Source: Saccharomonospora marina XMU15 (GTDB lineage: Bacteria > Actinomycetota > Actinomycetes > Mycobacteriales > Pseudonocardiaceae). Taken from it: DNA of 64,000 nucleotides. Shown here piece after piece: positions 59,361 through 64,000 of the stretch. The translations under genes and the position numbers were made by a program. Position 1 is the stretch's first letter. Every line of letters begins with the position of its first letter. The stretch is taken from assembly GCF_000244955.1 (NCBI RefSeq), contig NZ_CM001439.1, forward strand, positions 5,265,234 to 5,329,233, in the 5' to 3' direction. The notes beneath the pieces are model-generated. The model did not search any database. It was not told where the DNA came from and worked only from the letters and a program-made list of their open reading frames with translations.

Positions 59361-59810
59361 ATGGCCAACAGGACCTACTCGTTCGAGGTGCGGCGCAGCA
59401 GCACCGCCCCGCCGCAGCAGCTGTTCGAACTGGAGACCGACGGTGCGAACTGGTCTCGGTGGGCACGACCACTGGTGATGCACTCCTCGTGGGAGCGACG
59501 GGGCGAACCGGAGGACGGCGGGATCGGCGCGATCCGCAAGGTGGGTGCGTGGCCGCTGTTCATGCGTGAGCAAACCACCGGTTACGAACCGCCCCACCGG
59601 CACGTCTACACCTTCGCGGGCACCGCACCGGTGCGCGACTACCACGCCGAGGTGCTGCTGAGCCCCGACGGTTCCGGGGGCACCCTGCTGTGCTGGCGCG
59701 CGACCTTCACCGAGGCCGTGCCCGGCACCGGCCCGCTGGCGAAGCTGATGCTGCACGCCGCGGTCCGGTTCCTGGCCACCCGGCTGGTCGCCGCTGCCGA
59801 ACGCGGGTAG
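59361..59810 (+). CDS. SRPBCC-family protein, Rv0910-like
   Basis: A 149-residue START/SRPBCC-fold protein. The opening SFEVRRSSTAPPQQLFELET, WARPLVM, and the late ATFTEAVPGTGPLAKLM with the C-terminal helix ATRLVAAAERG fit a polyketide-cyclase-like ligand pocket. Rv0910 has the same fold and is reported as a toxin paired with Rv0909. The divergent small gene supports that pairing here, although the standard order is tandem. Binding of a hydrophobic ligand is the alternative role. Confidence 0.82.
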   Translation: MANRTYSFEVRRSSTAPPQQLFELETDGANWSRWARPLVMHSSWERRGEPEDGGIGAIRKVGAWPLFMREQTTGYEPPHRHVYTFAGTAPVRDYHAEVLLSPDGSGGTLLCWRATFTEAVPGTGPLAKLMLHAAVRFLATRLVAAAERG

Positions 59811-59825
59811 CAGCACGCTGGCCGG

Positions 59826-62411
59826 TCAGCCGGCCCCCAGACACAGGAAGGGTCGCCGCAACGGATCCACCGCCGTCGCCTGCGCCAGCGCCACGGCCGG
59901 TGAGAGCCCGGCGGCGAGGCTGCGGTGCAGGTCCGTCATCGCCTGCGCGGCCGCACTGTCGCCGACCCTGGCCACGGCCCCGACAACCGTTCGAGAACCA
60001 CTCGCCAACAGCGCGCCCGCGAACCCGAGAGCCTCCTCGCCCGGCCGGATGTGGCTCATCGCCAGTTCACACGCCGCAAGCACCACCCGCTGCGGCGGGT
60101 TGGACAGCCGTGCGGCCTCGTGGGCGAACAGCGGACCGTCGATGAGGTCCAGCCGGGAGAACAGCGCGTTGCCCGGCTCGTGCGCACCGTGCGCGACCAG
60201 GTGCGCCACGCCGGAACCCTCCAGCGCCGACAACACCGTCTCGCTGGTCGCCGCCTCACCGTCCACCAACCGCGCCGACGGGTACACCGTCCGCAGTTGA
60301 CGCACCTCCCCGACAGCTCCCGGCACACCGGGACCGCCGACCAACACCACCGGCTCCGGCCTACCCGCGCGGGCGGCGGCGACCCACACCGTCGCCGAGG
60401 GGGCGACCGAAAGCGGTCTGCCCCGCAGGCTGGGCAGGGCGGGCCACGGCAGGGCGTGCAGCGACCCGGTTGGAACGATCACCAGTTCGGTGTCGCCGAT
60501 CAACCCGGAGAGTGGGCGGATCAGCCGCTCGTCGAGCAGCGCCGCCCTGCGCCGCGCCGACGCCGACACCGCCGCGCTCAACGCGGTGGGCAACTGGTCC
60601 GGCGCCAGCGCGTGCAGATCGGCGTGCAGTTGCCTCGCGGTCTCCACCACCTCGGAAAGCGATCCCAGCCGCACCAGGTTGAACCGGCCGTCACGCACCA
60701 CGACCGCGGCAAGGGAGTCGGCATGGCCGACCAGGCTCACCAGTGTGCGCCCGCCCAGCCGCTGCGCGACCTCCTCCGGCGAGCACACCGGCCTCGGCCT
60801 GCCCCAGCGGCTGGTGTACCAGCCGAGCCTGCTCGCCTCCCGTTGCAGCCACGCGTACCGGCTCTCCAGTGCTGCCACCGGCTTGCCTGTCAGCCGGTGC
60901 TGCTGGACGGTGCGCTGCACGTGCCGCATCTCGGTGAGGTACCTGGCCAGCACCGGGTCGTCGATCGCGGGCAGCGGCTCGTAGCGGTACACCTGCGCGC
61001 GGGTGCGTTCCTGCCAGGCGAGCAGCCTGCGCGCGCCCTGCTGCCCGCGCGCTCGGGCGAGCACGTGACCGACGGCCAGCGCGCCCAGTTCCTGACCGTG
61101 CACGGCGGTGCCGCACAGCAGGTCGAGACCACCCATCCGGTCGCGGGCCCAGCCCAGTTCGGTCAGTCCCGCCCGAGCCTGCGCCAGCGCGGAGCGGGGC
61201 CGTCCCGTGGCGACAGCCAATTCGGCACGGCACAGCCGCAGCAGCATCTTGTGGTCCACCGGGCTGGTCCTTCGCGGCTTCGGCACCTTCGCCAACTGTT
61301 CGGCCGCCGCGTCGAAGGCACCCCTGCGCACCAGCAGCCGTACCGCGAGCAGCCGTGCCGCCGCGGTCTCGTCGCGCAGCCCCAGCCCGGCAAGCCGGTC
61401 GGCGACCCGCAGCAGGTTGGACGGCAGCCGCGCCGGTGGCGTCGCTGCGCTTTCCAGTACCTCGGTGGCGTCCGCGCGCAGCCGTGCCAGCGCGGCGACC
61501 TCCGCCCACGGCTTGTTGCCACGACGCAGGAACCGGCGACGCGCCAGGACGGCGAGGTGACGAGCCAGGTCGTAGTCGCCTTCGAGCAGCGCCGCGGCCG
61601 CCCTCGCGACCTTGGCTTCGGCCAAGTCCTGGATGACTCGGTTGCGGCGCAGGTCGGGTAGTGCCTCGTCGAGGTGTCTCGCGGCTTCCCTTGCCAGTCC
61701 CGCGACCAGCAGCGCCCTTGCCTGGTCCAGCCGGACCCTGGCCAGCCAGCCGGGCGCGACCGATTCCAGAATCCTTGCCGCCTCCTCGTAGTGGTGCAGC
61801 GCGCCGGGGATGTCGCCCGCCAGCTGCGCGAGGTCACCGAGGCCGTGGCGCGCCTTGCCCTCGATGCGGGCGAGGCCGTGTTCCGCGGCCAACTCGATGG
61901 CCCTGTCGAAGTCTCGAGCCGCCGCGTCGACGTCGCCCATCTCGGCATGGATCTGGGCCCGGTTCGTCATGGTGCGGGCAAGCAGCAGGCCGTCCTCACT
62001 CTGCAGCCGCTCCAGCGTGGGAATGATGGCGTCGAAAAGGGCAAGCGACTCCGCGGGCCTGCCGACCCGGAACAGCAACAGGGCGCGCTGCCCTGAGATG
62101 ACCGCCTGCAACTCCTGCTTGCTGCGGCCCTCGGGCAACTGCTCAAGGTGCGCCTGTGCTCGCCTGAGTCCCCGGAACCCCTTTGCTGTGGAACCCACTT
62201 CCGAGGTCGCCAGGGCAAGACTGATCAGTACCCTGATCCTGGCCGCCACCCAGGCGGGGTCGGGTCGCGCCTCGGCGTCGATCAACCGCAACGCCTTGCG
62301 CAGCAGCCGAATGGCTTCGATGTTGTGCGCGCTCGCCGCGGAGTCGTTGGCCTTCCGGTGCAGGGCGAGCACCGCGTCGAGGTCCCGATTCTGTTGTGTC
62401 CCGCCACGCAC
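59826..62411 (-). CDS. TPR-CHAT caspase-like protease
   Basis: An 861-residue protein. Residues 20-500 are helical TPR-like repeats (ARDFDRAIELAAEHGLARIE, HHYEEAARILESVAPGWLAR). The C-terminal 270 residues form a CHAT domain of the caspase-like clan CD, with the catalytic pair H741 in HLVAHGAHE and C781 in VLAACELA. It is the third gene of an ECF sigma operon, 50 bp from the preceding gene. GTG 62411 gives the start, but no strong ribosome site is visible, so it is uncertain. CHAT proteases often act in stress or antiphage death pathways; the substrate is unknown. Confidence 0.88.
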   Translation of the reverse strand: MRGGTQQNRDLDAVLALHRKANDSAASAHNIEAIRLLRKALRLIDAEARPDPAWVAARIRVLISLALATSEVGSTAKGFRGLRRAQAHLEQLPEGRSKQELQAVISGQRALLLFRVGRPAESLALFDAIIPTLERLQSEDGLLLARTMTNRAQIHAEMGDVDAAARDFDRAIELAAEHGLARIEGKARHGLGDLAQLAGDIPGALHHYEEAARILESVAPGWLARVRLDQARALLVAGLAREAARHLDEALPDLRRNRVIQDLAEAKVARAAAALLEGDYDLARHLAVLARRRFLRRGNKPWAEVAALARLRADATEVLESAATPPARLPSNLLRVADRLAGLGLRDETAAARLLAVRLLVRRGAFDAAAEQLAKVPKPRRTSPVDHKMLLRLCRAELAVATGRPRSALAQARAGLTELGWARDRMGGLDLLCGTAVHGQELGALAVGHVLARARGQQGARRLLAWQERTRAQVYRYEPLPAIDDPVLARYLTEMRHVQRTVQQHRLTGKPVAALESRYAWLQREASRLGWYTSRWGRPRPVCSPEEVAQRLGGRTLVSLVGHADSLAAVVVRDGRFNLVRLGSLSEVVETARQLHADLHALAPDQLPTALSAAVSASARRRAALLDERLIRPLSGLIGDTELVIVPTGSLHALPWPALPSLRGRPLSVAPSATVWVAAARAGRPEPVVLVGGPGVPGAVGEVRQLRTVYPSARLVDGEAATSETVLSALEGSGVAHLVAHGAHEPGNALFSRLDLIDGPLFAHEAARLSNPPQRVVLAACELAMSHIRPGEEALGFAGALLASGSRTVVGAVARVGDSAAAQAMTDLHRSLAAGLSPAVALAQATAVDPLRRPFLCLGAG

Positions 62412-62461
62412 GGGGTCTATATGAGCACACCCGTCAACAGCGCTGTCACGCCGGATGGCTG

Positions 62462-62926
62462 CTACAGCACCACGGCCGGGGTGACGATGGTGCGGCGGCA
62501 CGATTCGCCGCCGATGTACACCACTATCTGGGTGGTTCCGCTCGGCACGTCGTTGAGTACGAACCGGCCGCCGTCGTCGGCGACCGTGGTGAACGAGTCG
62601 TGTCCGGCCACCCTCACTTCGACCGTGTACTGGCCTTCCGGCACGAGCCAGCCGTCGATGCGATGTCGCTGCCCCGTCTCGGTCAGGTTGATCATCACAG
62701 TGAGGTCGCTCACTGTGAAAGTGATCGTGCCCTGGGCCACGCTGCGCACTCCGGTCAGCGCGTCCGCCCTTTCCCAACGCGCGACCTCGACGTCCAGGTC
62801 CTCCAGCGCCAGCGCGAACTGCACCCGTTCCACCAGGTCGTCCGGCGGCGGGTCGAGTTCGTGGACGAACCTGTCCAGCTCCAGCAGCAGCGTGTCGTCG
62901 TCCGGGAAGGTGTTGCCCTCGTTCAT
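62462..62926 (-). CDS. Small protein with transthyretin-like beta domain in the CHAT operon
   Basis: A 154-residue protein. The first 75 residues are helical and acidic (LLLELDRFVHELDPPPDDLV), and the remainder is a beta-rich domain of the carboxypeptidase-regulatory/transthyretin type (RIDGWLVPEGQYTVEVRVAG, DDGGRFVLNDVPSGTTQIVV). Its ATG overlaps the sigma gene stop (ATGA). Such a protein sits between ECF and CHAT genes in other actinobacteria. It may hold the sigma factor or bridge it to the protease. No zinc anti-sigma motif is present. Confidence 0.8.
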   Translation of the reverse strand: MNEGNTFPDDDTLLLELDRFVHELDPPPDDLVERVQFALALEDLDVEVARWERADALTGVRSVAQGTITFTVSDLTVMINLTETGQRHRIDGWLVPEGQYTVEVRVAGHDSFTTVADDGGRFVLNDVPSGTTQIVVYIGGESCRRTIVTPAVVL

Positions 62927-63528
62927 ACGCTGCCCCCTTGAGCTTCCAGCAGTCCCCGCATCCGCTGCAGGCACCGACCCCTCGTAGGTCCGATGCTGCC
63001 ATGCGGAATGCGAAGTGCGTCGGCGACCAGCCGATACTCGGCACGTCCTGAGAGAACCGTCAACCGCAGCAACTCCTGACACCGCTGCGGCAACTGCGCG
63101 AACGCCCGCCACAACCGGCGATCGCGATCGGCACGAACCGCTTCCGCGTCCGGCGCGGGTTGCGCGCTGGGAACGGTTTCGGCCAACTCCTCGGTGAGCG
63201 GCACCGGTGCGGGCTTTCGCCGTGCCGCACGCTGCGCCTCCCTTCTCGACGTGGTGATGAGCCACGCGGCGAGTGCCTTGGGGTCGGCGAGCTGATCCAG
63301 GTGCCGGAACAGGGCGAGCCACACCGTCTGCACGACGTCCTCCGCGGTGTGCCTGTCCAGCCCGTTGCCACGCGCGACCTGCCACACCAGCGGCGTCAAC
63401 TCCTTGACGAGCCGGTTCATCGCGGCACGGTTTCCCGCGCGCGCCTGGTGCATGCACGCCGCGTACAGCTCATGTCCGCGCAGACCTTCCCACGACGGGT
63501 CCGCCTCGGCGGTTCTGGCGTCGGTCAC
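62923..63528 (-). CDS. ECF-type RNA polymerase sigma factor
   Basis: A 201-residue sigma factor. Region 2 reads NRLVKELTPLVWQVARGNGL with DRHTAEDVVQTVWLALFRHL, and region 4 is ALRIPHGSIGPTRGRCLQRM. The GTG start is at 63528. The gene heads the CHAT operon and overlaps the next gene. It presumably activates its own operon, so the target promoter may lie in the 99 bp upstream. No clear ECF promoter could be picked by eye. Confidence 0.92.
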   Translation of the reverse strand: MTDARTAEADPSWEGLRGHELYAACMHQARAGNRAAMNRLVKELTPLVWQVARGNGLDRHTAEDVVQTVWLALFRHLDQLADPKALAAWLITTSRREAQRAARRKPAPVPLTEELAETVPSAQPAPDAEAVRADRDRRLWRAFAQLPQRCQELLRLTVLSGRAEYRLVADALRIPHGSIGPTRGRCLQRMRGLLEAQGGSV

Positions 63529-63627
63529 CGCATCCGCCCTCCCGGATCGCGCTGTTCAAGTCGGCGCAGGCAGTATCTCGGGCCGGAAGGGACAGCGGAG
63601 TGGGTTGCCGGAATAGAGATACATTGC

Positions 63628-63981
63628 TCACTCGGTCGGAGTAACGGACAGGACGAAACTGACCGAGCGGCGCGGCCGGTCCTCCCACGGCCGCGCCAGC
63701 TCGGCCTCGATGAGGTGCCGGCCGGCGCCCACGACATCCAGCGCCAGCCGGCGAACCCCACCACCCCCCGGGGCCCCGTTCCCAACAGGGCCCGTTTCCG
63801 GATGGTCGCCACCCCCACGGACGTATTCGTCGGCGACCAGCCGAACCCCCTCAGGGAGGCGAAGTGACCACCGGTAACCCGACGTCCGAAGCTCCGGGAG
63901 CCGCAACTCCACGGTGTCTCCGACGCGCAACTCCGCTGCCCTGCCCGCATCGGACTGCGCCAGCCGGACCAGTGCCACCAC
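63628..63981 (-). CDS. Chagasin-type (I42) cysteine protease inhibitor
   Basis: A 117-residue protein with the three I42 loops in order: RTSGYRWSL (the NPTTGY-W loop), a glycine-rich GAPGGGG loop, and ARPWEDRP (the RPW loop). There is no signal peptide or lipobox, unlike most bacterial chagasins, so it is predicted to remain in the cytoplasm. GTG 63981 has AAAGGA upstream. It lies 99 bp before the ECF-CHAT operon on the same strand. An effect on the CHAT protease is inferred; I42 proteins classically block papain-like (clan CA) enzymes. Confidence 0.82.
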   Translation of the reverse strand: MVALVRLAQSDAGRAAELRVGDTVELRLPELRTSGYRWSLRLPEGVRLVADEYVRGGGDHPETGPVGNGAPGGGGVRRLALDVVGAGRHLIEAELARPWEDRPRRSVSFVLSVTPTE

Positions 63982-64000
63982 GCCCCGTCCTTTCCTGTGC

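Overview
This window looks like chromosomal DNA of a high-GC actinobacterium, most likely a Pseudonocardiaceae member (Amycolatopsis, Saccharomonospora or Prauserella type). The support is very high GC in third codon positions, frequent GTG/TTG starts, a helix-turn-helix/DUF397 pair, an iniBAC-like dynamin operon, and the neighbourhoods dnaX-SRP RNA at one end and tRNA-Ser-tadA-prephenate dehydrogenase at the other. I assign the taxon by inference; no marker gene was compared.

Layout. 0-9.8 kb: the 5' part of dnaX, the SRP RNA, an XRE/DUF5753 regulator with its DUF397 partner, 6-phosphogluconate dehydrogenase, 4-hydroxybenzoate hydroxylase with an IclR regulator, a two-gene K+ uptake system, and a MetE-like methyltransferase. 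9.9-17 kb: a five-gene branched-chain-type ABC transporter (livF-G-H-M-K) behind a GAF sensor kinase/LuxR response regulator pair. 17-25 kb: a permease, a small membrane protein, transketolase, tRNA-Ser(GGA), a divergent TetR/cytochrome P450 pair, a nuclease-fold orphan, and hisS. 25-28.8 kb: a tight four-gene operon of small helical proteins around a soluble FtsK/SpoIIIE-type ATPase, followed by an EphG-like epoxide hydrolase.

29.3-37.9 kb: an envelope-stress-like module. An IniB-type protein and two dynamin-like GTPases (IniA/IniC type) run leftward. Divergently, a truncated Hsp70-like ATPase is coupled to a large STAND/LuxR regulator of the IniR/MalT type. 37.9-43.5 kb: an orphan LacI regulator, a MarR-controlled FAD monooxygenase, a nuclease-helicase fusion (DUF2075 type) that may be a defence gene, and a GNAT acetyltransferase. 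43.5-52.3 kb: a tricarboxylate utilisation cluster (LysR, PrpF-family isomerase, TctC, a fused TctA-TctB, a split AbrB, GntR/FCD regulator, TcuA-like dehydrogenase). Two copies of a shared 20-bp operator-like sequence lie in it.

52.3-64 kb: a secreted glucose/sorbosone-dehydrogenase-like protein with PKD and LGFP repeats, tRNA-Ser(CGA), tadA with its partner, an M20 amidohydrolase, prephenate dehydrogenase, and a divergent pair related to Rv0909/Rv0910. Last comes an ECF sigma/small beta-protein/CHAT-protease operon with a chagasin-type (I42) protease inhibitor gene just upstream.

The strongest candidates for under-described biology are the Hsp70-IniR/iniBAC-like module, the ECF-CHAT-I42 group, the FtsK-like small-protein operon, and the nuclease-helicase gene whose ribosome binding site lies inside a hairpin. 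All functional statements are read from sequence and family knowledge; no database search was run.
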